A stretch of 64,000 bases of DNA. Source: RHLJ01 sp048058975. GTDB taxonomy: Bacteria; Bacteroidota; Rhodothermia; Balneolales; Balneolaceae. Of this stretch, positions 18,036-26,821 are shown one piece after another. The stretch is from positions 1-64,000 of the forward strand of contig JBLLNP010000007.1 in NCBI GenBank assembly GCA_048058975.1. The letters are read 5' to 3'. A model generated the notes under the pieces. It searched no databases. It saw only the letters and a program-made list of their open reading frames with translations, and was not told the origin of the DNA. A program made the position numbers and the translations under genes. The stretch's first letter is position 1. Each line of letters opens with the position of its first letter.

Positions 18036-20447
18036 TTAATCATTGGATTTAAATTTCAACTCAAAAAGGTATTCCTGAGGCTCTTCTTTCATAAAGTTAA
18101 GCTCATAAAGCTCTCCGATTCTCCAGGTTTCGAGCATGGAGTCGTAGTTTGGAGAGCCGGGATTTCCGGATGGACCGCCAGGATACACTCCCCAACCTTT
18201 AACTTCGGGGCCAAGTTCTACCACCATTCTCCAGGATGGACCCCAACTTCCACGGGTTGCATTTATGGATTCAGAATTCCCGCTGGAATAAACATTTTGA
18301 GCCCCAAAGCCGGGAATGAACGCAATGTGATCTAAGTCGTTATTGATAACCACTCCCCAATTCCAGTTTTCTCCAAAATCCCCGTAGGCATTTGTCAGTT
18401 CTTCTACTGTTTCCTTAAAAGCATCCGTTACTATTCGTTCTCTGGTTTCAATCTCTTCGGTTTCAATGTTATCGAAGAACTCAAAGTTTTCCTCCGCTTT
18501 TATCACTTCTACTAAGCGGTCGCGCGAAGGCCAGCGCAGGGATGCATCCGTAGAGCCATATTCATCATTAAATATTGCCGAGTAAAAGTTGCTCCACCAC
18601 CAACGAAATATTCCCGGAGCTTTCAACCCCGAATTATTGAAATAATCCCATTCTTCAACTTCTGCTAAAATCTTTAATTCAGAATCTGATAATCGCTCTC
18701 TGTTTATCCAGATCAACATCTCGGGTAAAATGGTTGCTGCATGATAGCTATAATTATCCATCTGCATCTTTCGGAAATCTTCTTTGGTGACATCTTCCAT
18801 TTCTGCCAACAGATCGTTGATTCTTCTTCCCCGTTCAAAGGGGGCATAATCATCTTCCAAATAGTAAGGATAATCCGGTGCCGCTGATTCCTGGTTGGCT
18901 GAGCTTATGAATCCCCGTTCCGGATTTTTGATATTCGGATTATGCTCAAATGGAACCCAGCCTTGCCAGTCGTATCGCGTATCGGTTCCATCACTAACTG
19001 TTCTTCCCTGAAATTCCCATTTATTAGGCAGCTTTCCGCTTATCCATGTAGCAACATCTCCTTCTGAATTAGCGAAAATGAAATTTTGAGCTGGAGCTAC
19101 ATAGTGTGAAGCCGCTTCTTTGAAATCCTCATATGTTTGCATCCTGTTAAAGCCAAAGAAGGTTTTTAAATCATTAGATGGTTCGTGTGCAATCCATCTC
19201 AAAGCGTGATAAGCCGGCTCTCTTTCTTCATTTATCCTTGATTTTACTTCTGAAACCGGACCGTGATGTGTATAAATTACCGTATCAAAAACGGTTTCTT
19301 CTCCCCACACTTTTATTTCCTCAACTCGCATTGTTGTGGGCTTCCATTGCCCGTCGTGCCAGTATTCCTGTTTTGTATTATCCTTGAATTTGATTTCGTA
19401 CCAGTCCATCACATCGATCCCGCTATTGGTAGTCCCCCAGGCAGCCTGCTCATTAAAACCGATAATTACTCCGGGAGATCCCTGAAGAGAAACGCCATAA
19501 GTGTTTATACCGGGAGCATTAAGCTGTACTTCATACCAGATAGATGGAAGAGTAAGTGAAAGGTGTGGATCGTTAGCAAGAACCGGATATCCCGAGGCTG
19601 TTTTGCTTCCCCCCACCGCCCAATTATTACTTCCGATTCCTTCGGGGCGCTCAAAGCTTTCCAACTCCAAAGCAGAGGCTGGTTTAAACAAGGTATCGGG
19701 AGCCTGAACCGGAAGACGTTCGAAGTCCCATTTTCGGGAAGGTGGAATAATCGGATCATTAAGTTCAGGTTTCACCTCAAAAAACTTCTCAACAAAATCT
19801 TCGCCGAAATAGGCCATTGTATTGCTCGTTCGGTCATCGCTACTTCCTCCTGCTAACGTACGAGTCATATTTTTCAGCAGATGTGCCGTTTTTATTGGAG
19901 CCCATTCTTCGGGTGCAAAATCCAGAATTTTGTATTCAACAGGGTAGTCTGGCGGTGAAAGAGTTGCGATGTACGCATTTACCCCATCAGAGTATGCGTT
20001 TACAGCATCCCAGATTTGGGGATCTTTTTTAATGAACTCAATAGCTTTTTCAGCACCGAAGGGCATGCCTAATCGGCGAGTACTTAAATCTCGATTAAGT
20101 GTACGTGATCCTAACCGCTCTGAAAGCCGACCGGCTGCATCGTAGGTTTGCATCTCCATTTGAAAAAGACGATCCCTGGCAGTTATATATCCCTGGACAA
20201 AATATAGGTCGTGCTCGTTTTCCGCGAAAATATGGGGGACACGTCGTTCATCAAAATAGACAGATACCTTGCCACTTAAAGCATCAAAAGTGAACTCTTC
20301 AGAGTCTGGTAAAGAAGTTTCCGCGTTAGCCCAAAATCCTGCATCTGGATCAAAAAACTTTCCCAGCGGAGGAATTGAACCGAATTTGGTGTTGAGGCTG
20401 AGTATTAGAGCTATCAGAATTAGAAATGAGAAAAGTGGCTTTAGCAC
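18036..20447 (-). CDS. Penicillin acylase-family N-terminal-nucleophile hydrolase
   Basis: 803 residues with an N-terminal membrane/signal segment (FLILIALILSLNT), so it is exported. These enzymes hydrolyse amide bonds (penicillins, acyl-homoserine lactones, other N-acyl compounds) after autocatalytic cleavage into alpha and beta chains. The expected new N-terminus is Ser273 in EGIGSNNWAVGG, the family signature, followed by VLANDPHLSLTLPSIWYEV. The conserved Asn of the oxyanion region may be the one in WGTTNSGIDVMDWYE. The length is normal. It has AT-rich palindromes on both sides and no obvious operon partner. The true substrate cannot be read from the sequence; signal degradation or cell-wall amide hydrolysis are both possible. 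Confidence 0.88.
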   Translation of the reverse strand: MLKPLFSFLILIALILSLNTKFGSIPPLGKFFDPDAGFWANAETSLPDSEEFTFDALSGKVSVYFDERRVPHIFAENEHDLYFVQGYITARDRLFQMEMQTYDAAGRLSERLGSRTLNRDLSTRRLGMPFGAEKAIEFIKKDPQIWDAVNAYSDGVNAYIATLSPPDYPVEYKILDFAPEEWAPIKTAHLLKNMTRTLAGGSSDDRTSNTMAYFGEDFVEKFFEVKPELNDPIIPPSRKWDFERLPVQAPDTLFKPASALELESFERPEGIGSNNWAVGGSKTASGYPVLANDPHLSLTLPSIWYEVQLNAPGINTYGVSLQGSPGVIIGFNEQAAWGTTNSGIDVMDWYEIKFKDNTKQEYWHDGQWKPTTMRVEEIKVWGEETVFDTVIYTHHGPVSEVKSRINEEREPAYHALRWIAHEPSNDLKTFFGFNRMQTYEDFKEAASHYVAPAQNFIFANSEGDVATWISGKLPNKWEFQGRTVSDGTDTRYDWQGWVPFEHNPNIKNPERGFISSANQESAAPDYPYYLEDDYAPFERGRRINDLLAEMEDVTKEDFRKMQMDNYSYHAATILPEMLIWINRERLSDSELKILAEVEEWDYFNNSGLKAPGIFRWWWSNFYSAIFNDEYGSTDASLRWPSRDRLVEVIKAEENFEFFDNIETEEIETRERIVTDAFKETVEELTNAYGDFGENWNWGVVINNDLDHIAFIPGFGAQNVYSSGNSESINATRGSWGPSWRMVVELGPEVKGWGVYPGGPSGNPGSPNYDSMLETWRIGELYELNFMKEEPQEYLFELKFKSND

Positions 20448-20451
20448 AGTA

Positions 20452-20519
20452 TTAATTTTAAATGCTCAATGTTAAGTGTTAAATGGTGCCCTACATTTAA
20501 CACTTAACATTTAAAATTA
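20452..20519. repeat. AT-rich inverted repeat upstream of the acylase gene
   Basis: The left arm (20452-20485) and right arm (20494-20519) pair over about 26 bases, with a bulge holding ctcaatg. The arms share the core TGTTAA...TTAAATG with the repeat at 17987-18030, so the acylase gene sits between two copies. Confidence 0.7.
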
Positions 20520-20524
20520 CAAGA

Positions 20525-21421
20525 TCACCAAAGCATCATCTTCATGCAAAATACACTACCGCCACTTTTCAGGTATTCGTTGGTGCTGAACTCGTGAACG
20601 GTAAAACCAGCTTCTTCCATCGCTTTATTTGCTTCCAAACATCCTTCCTGAATAAAAACATTTTTACCATCGGGGCAGGTAGCGTTGCAAGCGAAAAGTT
20701 CTGCCGCTTCATAATCATTGGTGTCAATCACATTTGGGAAAACTGAATGGATAAGCTTACGACCTTCTTCGGTGAATGCTTTTGAATAAATCATTACCGT
20801 CTCCTCATTCAACACACAAAAGCAGGTGTCCAGGTGATAGAACCGATCGTCAATAAGCTCGAGTGCAATAACAGGAGTGTTAAAGGTTTCGGAAACATGT
20901 GAATACACATCCAGCGAAGAACGATACCCATACCCGCCCCAAATTAATCTTTTTTTGAAGTGCCAGATTGCATCGCCCATTCCTTCAAAATCGGTGAACT
21001 TACTCTCATCAAGATGCACGATCTCGTAGCTGCTTTTCTCATATACTTTCTGAATATGTGAAACTTCCCCTTTACGCTGAGGAGCATGCATCACGCTCAT
21101 TACAACCTGTTTTTTGCCATCGCTCGTGATATTAGGAAGACTCTGGTTCGCGCAAAATACCATATCCGGATATCCTTTCTCTCCCTCGATTACTTCAACA
21201 TAAAGCCCAAGACGTTCATAGCCTTCTTTCAAAGCAACCCACTCTTTAAACGCTGCATCCTTATCTATATCGCCAATATGTCCACTCATGTGTGGATTGA
21301 TGACATATTCCACATCAAATTCTGAAGGATTTACTACCAACACCTTCCCGGGTGCGGGCATTGGTTCAATTTCTGCCAATGTAAAATCGAGTTGATCTGC
21401 TTTAGTGACTACTTTTTTCAT
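20525..21421 (-). CDS. Arginine deiminase/amidinotransferase-fold hydrolase (DDAH-like)
   Basis: 298 residues of the guanidino-group-modifying superfamily, which acts on arginine, methylated arginines or citrulline through a covalent Cys intermediate. Visible features are the substrate-carboxylate region MVFCANQSL, the acidic residues in EGMGDAIWHF, the catalytic His in RFYHLDTCFC, and the nucleophile Cys near the C-terminus in KSGGSVFCMKMML. The length fits dimethylarginine dimethylaminohydrolase and related Bacteroidota enzymes. Arginine deiminases proper are about 400 residues, so that assignment is less likely. It is transcribed toward the acylase gene across a palindromic spacer. The substrate is undetermined. 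Confidence 0.8.
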   Translation of the reverse strand: MKKVVTKADQLDFTLAEIEPMPAPGKVLVVNPSEFDVEYVINPHMSGHIGDIDKDAAFKEWVALKEGYERLGLYVEVIEGEKGYPDMVFCANQSLPNITSDGKKQVVMSVMHAPQRKGEVSHIQKVYEKSSYEIVHLDESKFTDFEGMGDAIWHFKKRLIWGGYGYRSSLDVYSHVSETFNTPVIALELIDDRFYHLDTCFCVLNEETVMIYSKAFTEEGRKLIHSVFPNVIDTNDYEAAELFACNATCPDGKNVFIQEGCLEANKAMEEAGFTVHEFSTNEYLKSGGSVFCMKMMLW

Positions 21422-21475
21422 TCCTTTATAGATGTGCTTCTTTAATAATTATTCCAACCAAATTAGGAATAATCC

Positions 21476-22420
21476 TTACCAGGATAAATCATTTTCATTC
21501 AAAAAATGCTCAATCTTTTCAGCTACAAATTCATGCCCCTGCTCATTCCAGTGCCAACCTCTCAAATAACTATTTTCTACATTTACGAAGTCTATGCCTT
21601 CCCTGTTGAGATGATACATCAGGGCTTTATCCTCTTTTTGTAAACCAACAAGAAATGTGCTCCCTCTTTCTTCAGAATATTTTTTCATTTTTGAAATGAG
21701 CGCAAAGGTAGGGTCTGTTTCCAGAAAAACTTTAGGATAAGCGAGTTTGTAATAGGAGTTCACAACCAATCGACCAAGGTAGGATTTTGAGGCAATTTCC
21801 CGCTCTTTATAAAACTGCCGATAACCTTCAGGAACAGGTACTCCTTTCATAATCAATGAATCATCCAGTTCTTCAAAATAAGGTTTATAGAAATAGCTGT
21901 ACCGTTTGTTCATCCGGTTATCAAGGCGATCGTTATCGGCACAATAAATAAGAAGCACTGCCTCGGGACTGTAAAAATCGAAATTCTTTTGGAGAAGAAT
22001 CCATTCCTGATCGGTTCCATATCCGCTGACCCCTAAATTAAATACATCCAAATCGTCCAGTTTATTATCCAGAACTTCTGTGAATCTGTTCTCCTCTTCC
22101 ACATCATATCCCCATACAAAAGAATCTCCCAAAACCATCATTCTGCTTTTTTCTCCGGGCTCATGCTCTTCATCTCTGAAGCCTCTTGAATTGTGCCTGA
22201 CTGAAACCTCTTTTAGCCCTTTAAATGAACCTTTCGTGTTCTTTGTTGGAAACCAACCCAGTGTATCATGATGGGAATACATCAAGGAACGTTCATCGTT
22301 TTTGATACTCAACTCAGAACTCATCATACCCCTGAACATAACTTCTGCAATTAACAGAAAGGTAAAGGAAGGCACAATAACCAAAAGGGTATTGGCAAGT
22401 ACATGCTTCTTTGTTTTCAT
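21476..22420 (-). CDS. Membrane-anchored SGNH/GDSL-like hydrolase
   Basis: Starts at the ATG at 22420, which has AGAGGAAA five bases upstream; a longer reading from 22459 lacks this. The N-terminus is a membrane anchor (VLANTLLVIVPSFTFLLIAEV). The SGNH fold follows: block I MVLGDSFVWGYDVEEENRF with the nucleophile Ser, block II NLGVSGYGTDQEW, and near the C-terminus RGWHWNEQGHEFVAEKI with the catalytic His (a DxxH is not obvious; the Asn-Glu-His arrangement is NEQGH). Relatives include acyl/acetyl esterases that act on exopolysaccharide or peptidoglycan. It faces the periplasm. Its substrate is unknown. Confidence 0.75.
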   Translation of the reverse strand: MKTKKHVLANTLLVIVPSFTFLLIAEVMFRGMMSSELSIKNDERSLMYSHHDTLGWFPTKNTKGSFKGLKEVSVRHNSRGFRDEEHEPGEKSRMMVLGDSFVWGYDVEEENRFTEVLDNKLDDLDVFNLGVSGYGTDQEWILLQKNFDFYSPEAVLLIYCADNDRLDNRMNKRYSYFYKPYFEELDDSLIMKGVPVPEGYRQFYKEREIASKSYLGRLVVNSYYKLAYPKVFLETDPTFALISKMKKYSEERGSTFLVGLQKEDKALMYHLNREGIDFVNVENSYLRGWHWNEQGHEFVAEKIEHFLNENDLSW

Positions 22421-22425
22421 AGAGA

Positions 22426-22433
22426 TTTCCTCT
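22426..22433 (-). promoter_or_regulatory. Ribosome binding site deciding the SGNH gene start
   Basis: AGAGGAAA on the minus strand, five bases before the ATG at 22420, favours that start over the in-frame TTG or other codons further upstream. Confidence 0.6.
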
Positions 22434-22581
22434 AACTGCTGGAACAAGACTACAAGCAATCAGTTAATAGAGGGATGAGCGAAGCATTTGTTTCGAAATA
22501 ATTTCGCTTTGAATTGAATCCGGCTTAATTCCAACCTCGTTTCTCTCTATATTTCACTTAAACAAAATTCAGCAAATTTTG

Positions 22582-23772
22582 ATGTCCGATAAAAATCTAG
22601 TCGTTGCTTTCGGAGGGGTTTCTCCTGAACACGAAGTTTCCGTGCTTACCGCTATGCAGGTGATGTCTTCGTTGGAAGACAGTTCTTACCAAATTATACC
22701 GCTATATGTCACTAAATCCGGTCTGTGGTTGACCGGTGAAAAGCTCAAAGACTTATCACAGTACAAAGATTTGCCAAAACTGGAACAAGAAGCTTCCCCT
22801 TGTGCTTTTGTTAAAGATGATATCGGGCGAACGCTTTTAAAAGAGCAAGGAAAGAGTGGGCTCTTTTCGAAACCTTTGGAATTTCCTGTGTATGCCGTTG
22901 TTTGCGCTTTTCATGGCAGCGAAGGTGAAAATGGTGCGTTCCAGGGAGTCTGCGAAATGTTCAATGTGCCATATACTGGTAGTGGTGTTCTTGGCTCATC
23001 GGTTGGAATGGATAAAGTTAAAGCAAAGCAGCTGTGTGAGGTAAATGGAATCCCCGTTACCTCCAGTCTCGACTTCTATGAAAGTGATTGGGAACTGCAC
23101 CAGAATACCATTTTGGAAGAAGCGAAACTGCTGGGTTTTCCTTTGGTGGTAAAACCAACAAATCTGGGCAGCAGTATTGGTGTGAAAAAAGTTAATGATC
23201 CGGAAGAATTGATCGAAGCTGTGGAAACAGCCTTCCGCTACGATGCCCATCTGCTTGTTGAAGTAGCCGTTCAGCCGCTAATGGAAATCAATTGTTCGGT
23301 ATTAGGTACTGCAGAGAATTGCAGGGCAAGTGTGTGTGAGCGACCGTTGGGAAATACTGAAACGCTTTCTTTTGAAGATAAATACCAAAGTGGTGGGAGT
23401 GCTGAAAAAGGCATGGCTTCAGCTGATCGGATTATCCCCGCGGATATTTCCCCGGAACTTACTGAGACCATCAGAAGCATGGCGGTTCATATCTTCAAAA
23501 CCTTTGATGCATCCGGTGTTGCGCGACTTGATTTCCTTGTGAACTCAGATACAGAAGAAGTCTATTTCAACGAAATCAACACTATCCCCGGCTCTTTTTC
23601 TTTTTATCTATGGGATAAGTCAGACATAAATTTCACCCAGCTTATGGATGAGTTGATTTCGATCGGAATCAATAAGCACCAGGCTAAGAATGGTAGAATT
23701 CGTAGCTATGAGACAAATCTTCTAAGCGAAAAAGCTGCCAAAGGAATTAAGGGTTTAAAGGGGATTAAATAA
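22582..23772 (+). CDS. ddl: D-alanine--D-alanine ligase
   Basis: Joins two D-Ala for peptidoglycan precursors. The N-terminal VAFGGVSPEHEVSVLTAMQV is the ligase signature. An ATP-grasp core follows: FHGSEGENGAFQGVCEMFNVPYTGSG, VVKPTNLGSSIGVKKV, and the metal site DFLVNSDTEEVYFNEINTIPGSF. The start chosen is the ATG at 22582; an in-frame TTG precedes it directly. At 396 residues it is somewhat longer than DdlB because of a C-terminal Lys-rich tail. It is the first of three spaced plus-strand genes (ddl, NAD kinase, mdh) separated by palindromic repeats. Confidence 0.94.
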   Translation: MSDKNLVVAFGGVSPEHEVSVLTAMQVMSSLEDSSYQIIPLYVTKSGLWLTGEKLKDLSQYKDLPKLEQEASPCAFVKDDIGRTLLKEQGKSGLFSKPLEFPVYAVVCAFHGSEGENGAFQGVCEMFNVPYTGSGVLGSSVGMDKVKAKQLCEVNGIPVTSSLDFYESDWELHQNTILEEAKLLGFPLVVKPTNLGSSIGVKKVNDPEELIEAVETAFRYDAHLLVEVAVQPLMEINCSVLGTAENCRASVCERPLGNTETLSFEDKYQSGGSAEKGMASADRIIPADISPELTETIRSMAVHIFKTFDASGVARLDFLVNSDTEEVYFNEINTIPGSFSFYLWDKSDINFTQLMDELISIGINKHQAKNGRIRSYETNLLSEKAAKGIKGLKGIK

Positions 23773-23774
23773 CA

Positions 23775-23869
23775 AGTCCTCCCTTGAGGGAGGTGTCACG
23801 AAGTGACGGAGGGTGTTCGAAAAGCCATGGCTTTTCTGACACCCCTCAAGGGGAGACTTTTTTGTTTTA
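23775..23869. repeat. Mosaic palindromic repeat after ddl
   Basis: Several nested hairpins: CTCCC-TTGA-GGGAG, TCAC-GAA-GTGA, GAAAAGCC-AT-GGCTTTTC, and outer arms gtgt...acac ending CCCCTCAAGGGGAG. It shares the outer hairpins with the repeat at 6442-6571 but has a different central stem. It could serve as a terminator for ddl. Confidence 0.75.
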
Positions 23870-23914
23870 AATCAAGATTCTTGTTAATCATTAAGTTCGT
23901 TACTTTTACTCATT

Positions 23915-24790
23915 ATGAAATTCGCTGTTGTAGCAAACCCCGGAAAATATGAAGTAAAGGATGTCATCCATTCCACTATAAAGTGGGCGGAAAAAAATAA
24001 GGCTCATCTTTTAATCAGCAAAGACGTTTGTCATCAGCTTGGAATTGAGGCTTCAAAATCACTTACCATCACCAATTCAGATAAGGATTCCATCAACTCA
24101 AGCGATGTGGTTGTGGTAATGGGCGGTGACGGCACCATTTTATATACTGCCCGGATTTCACGCAGCGCCGGAAAACCTATCCTTGGAATTAATAGTGGCC
24201 GACTTGGATTTATGACCAACATACAGTCCGAAGAGTTGGAAGAAGCGCTTGATCTTGTATTGAAAGGTGATTACACACTAGACAAACGCCACTATCTTAA
24301 AGCCACTGATAATTATGGCAACCAGTTTTTTGCTTTGAATGAGTTTCTCTTTACTCGAAAAGACACCACTTCGATGGTAAATATTAGTGCAGAATATGAT
24401 GGAGATTTTATCAACACTTACTGGGCGGATGGTTTGATCGTTGCTTCTTCAACCGGATCTACTGCGTACAATTTGTCTTCAGGCGGACCTATTGTAGTAC
24501 CTGGCTCAGGAGTAGTGCTGGTTACTCCAATTAATCCGCACACTTTAACCACCCGACCATTGGTTCTACGATCTGATAAACCCCTGAAAGTGCGGGTAGA
24601 GCCGCAGCAAAGTGGCGTATTGTTTTCATATGATGGAGTGGTTTGTGACGAACAGGAATTGCCGCTGGAAGTAGAAATTATTAAATCGAAGCTTTCTTTT
24701 AACCTGATTCACTTACCTGGACAAAACTACTTTGAGACCCTCAGAAAAAAACTGATGTGGGGACAAGACTCCCGAAGAATTAAGAATTAG
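23915..24790 (+). CDS. nadK: NAD kinase
   Basis: Phosphorylates NAD to NADP. 291 residues with the family motifs GGDGTI (VVVVMGGDGTILYTAR, about residue 68), the NSGRLGFMTNI segment and the glycine-rich ASSTGSTAYNLSSGGPIV site. It continues with PINPHTLTTRPLVL. The domain is normal length and cytosolic. No partner genes; the flanking spacers carry repeats. Confidence 0.95.
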   Translation: MKFAVVANPGKYEVKDVIHSTIKWAEKNKAHLLISKDVCHQLGIEASKSLTITNSDKDSINSSDVVVVMGGDGTILYTARISRSAGKPILGINSGRLGFMTNIQSEELEEALDLVLKGDYTLDKRHYLKATDNYGNQFFALNEFLFTRKDTTSMVNISAEYDGDFINTYWADGLIVASSTGSTAYNLSSGGPIVVPGSGVVLVTPINPHTLTTRPLVLRSDKPLKVRVEPQQSGVLFSYDGVVCDEQELPLEVEIIKSKLSFNLIHLPGQNYFETLRKKLMWGQDSRRIKN

Positions 24791-24796
24791 GTAAAT

Positions 24797-24875
24797 TCTA
24801 AATGTTGAATTATGAATTTTGAATTATTGAAAGTGGATTAATTCAAAATTCAACATTTAAAATTCATAATTTAAT
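24797..24875. repeat. AT-rich inverted repeat between nadK and mdh
   Basis: Left arm containing AAATGTTGAATT and TGAATTTTGAATTA pairs with a right arm containing TAATTCAAAATTCAACATTT, with a seven-base bulge. It belongs to the same AT-rich class as 17987-18030 and 20452-20519. Confidence 0.65.
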
Positions 24876-24935
24876 GTCAGATTTAAAGACAGAAATTTCT
24901 GAACTAGAACAGTCAACTTAAAACAAAGACTATCC

Positions 24936-25892
24936 ATGAAAGTAACAGTTGTAGGAGCAGGCGGAAACGTAGGATCAACCGTGGCACTAAGTATAGCCCA
25001 GCGTGATTTCGCAAAAGAAGTAATAGCCGTAGATCTTGAGAGAAAAGACGGCGATAAAACATTTTATCCATCAAAAGGACGTGCACTTGACCAATGGCAG
25101 GTTTCTCCGATTTCACTTTTCGACACACGTGTTAAAGGAACCACCGATTATGCCGATACAGCAGGGTCTGATGTGTGTGTGATCACCGCCGGAGTTCCAC
25201 GCCGCCCAGGCATGAGCCGCGATGACTTGCTCTCTATCAATGCCAATATTGTAAAAAGTGTTACCGAACAATTGGTAAAATATTCACCGGATACCATCAT
25301 TATTGTGGTTTCTAATCCGCTGGATGTGATGGTTCAGGTTGCCAAAGATGCTTCGGGACTTCCATACGAAAAAGTAATGGGTATGGCGGGCATTCTTGAT
25401 ACCGCACGATACCGGGCTTTTATTGCAGAAGAGCTCAATGTTTCTCCAAAAGATATTCAGGCCTTGTTGATGGGCGGTCATGGTGATACGATGGTTCCAC
25501 TTCCACGATTTACAACCCTTTCCGGTATGCCTATCACTCATTTCATTAAAGAAGAACGATTGAACGAAATCGTTGATCGTGCCAAAAAAGGCGGAGGGGA
25601 GCTGGTTGGATTGATGGGAACTTCTGCCTGGTATGCACCGGGTGCTGCAGCTGCCCAAATGGTGGAAGCAATTATGCTAGACCAAAACCGAATTTTCCCG
25701 GTGTGCGCCCATATTGATGGCGAGTACGGAATTGATGATCTCTACATCGGTGTTCCGGTAAAACTGGGCAAGGGCGGAATTAAAGAAGTAATTGAGGTTG
25801 AATTAACCGATGCGGAAAGCGATCTTCTTAAAGAATCTGCGAAAGCAGTGCGAGGTACTTTGGACGAGTTCAAAGCACTTCAAAACAAATAA
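24936..25892 (+). CDS. mdh: Malate dehydrogenase (NAD-dependent)
   Basis: Interconverts malate and oxaloacetate in the TCA cycle. The 318-residue LDH/MDH-type protein has a Rossmann motif VVGAGGNVGSTVA, the substrate-binding loop GVPRRPGMSRDDLL, the catalytic pair in VMGMAGILDTARYR, and MGGHGDTMVPLPRF with the active-site His. The Arg-rich loop (PRRPGM) is of the malate rather than lactate type. It ends before a strong terminator. Confidence 0.95.
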   Translation: MKVTVVGAGGNVGSTVALSIAQRDFAKEVIAVDLERKDGDKTFYPSKGRALDQWQVSPISLFDTRVKGTTDYADTAGSDVCVITAGVPRRPGMSRDDLLSINANIVKSVTEQLVKYSPDTIIIVVSNPLDVMVQVAKDASGLPYEKVMGMAGILDTARYRAFIAEELNVSPKDIQALLMGGHGDTMVPLPRFTTLSGMPITHFIKEERLNEIVDRAKKGGGELVGLMGTSAWYAPGAAAAQMVEAIMLDQNRIFPVCAHIDGEYGIDDLYIGVPVKLGKGGIKEVIEVELTDAESDLLKESAKAVRGTLDEFKALQNK

Positions 25893-25931
25893 GTAAACAA
25901 CGAGGACTACGGTTCTCACTACTTGCACTTT

Positions 25932-25970
25932 AATCCCGCTTATGATTTTCGTAAGCGGGATTTTTATTTT
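25932..25970 (+). terminator. Rho-independent terminator of mdh
   Basis: An 11-bp stem, AATCCCGCTTA (25932-25942) with TAAGCGGGATT (25952-25962), followed by tttattttt. The 3' arm and tail are copied again at 26642 as part of a 90-bp direct repeat. Confidence 0.85.
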
Positions 25971-26041
25971 CGCCACTAAAACACGGAAGCACTAAATGAG
26001 GTGATAAAATTTTAGAACTCGTTACGTGTTCTGCGGCGTAA
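25952..26041 (+). repeat. Direct repeat copy A (left of the toxin-antitoxin pair)
   Basis: Nearly identical, base for base, to 26642-26730. It starts in the 3' arm of the mdh terminator (taagcggga) and runs through ccactaaaacacggaag and ttttagaact to a gcgtaa ending. The copies differ by a few substitutions and one missing base. Confidence 0.85.
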
Positions 26042-26049
26042 TCATAGAT

Positions 26050-26340
26050 TTACGTTTCCTGTTGGCGATGATCTAAAATGGTAATAATTCTTATTGAGTC
26101 ATCATCAACTTCATAAATTACTGATTGATTTTTGCTAATCACCGCCTTTCTTAATTCCGGATGTTTTAGAGAAGCAGGATAAAGCAAAGGAAATTGCTGT
26201 ACCCTATGTTCGAACTTTTTAAGCTTTTCGAAAAATTTAAATACCTCTTTTTCACTCCACTCTTCTAAGAGAAACTCCTTAATTAATACAGCTTTTCTTG
26301 AGGACTCTGCCGACCAGATTACCTGCCTTTCATAAGGCAT
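26050..26340 (-). CDS. ParE/RelE-superfamily toxin
   Basis: 96 residues with the plasmid-stabilisation toxin pattern: VIWSAESSRKAVLIKEFLLEEW, then FFEKLKKFEHRVQQFPLLYP, then LRKAVISKNQSVIYEVDDD and a C-terminal IRIITILDHRQQ. ParE members inhibit gyrase and RelE members cleave mRNA; the lack of a recognisable RelE catalytic set and the overall pattern favour a ParE-like toxin. The start overlaps the end of the upstream antitoxin by 11 bases, the usual toxin-antitoxin coupling. Confidence 0.8.
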   Translation of the reverse strand: MPYERQVIWSAESSRKAVLIKEFLLEEWSEKEVFKFFEKLKKFEHRVQQFPLLYPASLKHPELRKAVISKNQSVIYEVDDDSIRIITILDHRQQET

Positions 26341-26572
26341 TTTTCTTCCAGAATTCTTTGCTGCTTAAGGTGTCCTTCTTTTGGTGATCTTTCCTTCCTC
26401 TTTCAATGGATTGTAGTTCAGATTCTGTTAAGTCATCAAACCAATCGTCTGAAATCGAGGATTCTTTCATCAGCTTTAGAGTCTCCAAAAGCTCTTTATT
26501 CTCTGGTTTGGAAATCCACTCCACTATTTCTTCTCTGACTAAATTATCCATTTGTTCATTATTATTTAACAA
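26330..26572 (-). CDS. Cognate antitoxin of the ParE-like toxin
   Basis: 80 residues, acidic and helical (LVREEIVEWISKPENKELLETL, DDWFDDLTESELQSIERG), with a Lys-rich C-terminus that would wrap the toxin. No clear ribbon-helix-helix or helix-turn-helix DNA-binding motif is seen. Its place directly upstream and overlapping the toxin gives the assignment. Both genes lie between two 90-bp direct repeats. Confidence 0.7.
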   Translation of the reverse strand: MLNNNEQMDNLVREEIVEWISKPENKELLETLKLMKESSISDDWFDDLTESELQSIERGRKDHQKKDTLSSKEFWKKNAL

Positions 26573-26641
26573 GATGAAATAATATCGTTAAAAACCGAGT
26601 CTTTTCAACTATTGCTTTAAATAGCATTGAGATTCATTTTT

Positions 26642-26730
26642 TAAGCGGGATTTTTATTTTCACCACTAAAACACGGAAGACTAAATGAGGTGATAAAATT
26701 TTAGAACTCTTTACGTGCTCTGCGTCGTAA
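26642..26730 (+). repeat. Direct repeat copy B (right of the toxin-antitoxin pair)
   Basis: Second copy of 25952-26041. It carries only the 3' arm of the mdh terminator, showing that it derives from the mdh side by duplication. The toxin-antitoxin genes lie between the copies. Confidence 0.85.
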
Positions 26731-26821
26731 CTGCTGCGCTTAAACGCGGAGCATCGGAGCGGGGTGAAAACGGAATGTGTTGTCAGGTTTCATAAATCAT
26801 AAACTTCACAACACTCCTCGT

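Noticed and set aside
17987..24875. Possible CRISPR array from repeated AT-rich palindromes
   Set aside because: Copies are isolated, kilobases apart and variable; there are no regular spacers and no cas genes.
24874..24921. 15-codon ORF (MSDLKTEISELEQST) before mdh
   Set aside because: Too short, no conservation evidence, and next to a palindromic repeat.
25284..25658. 124-codon minus-strand ORF opposite mdh
   Set aside because: Antisense to a conserved enzyme, no start context or motif.
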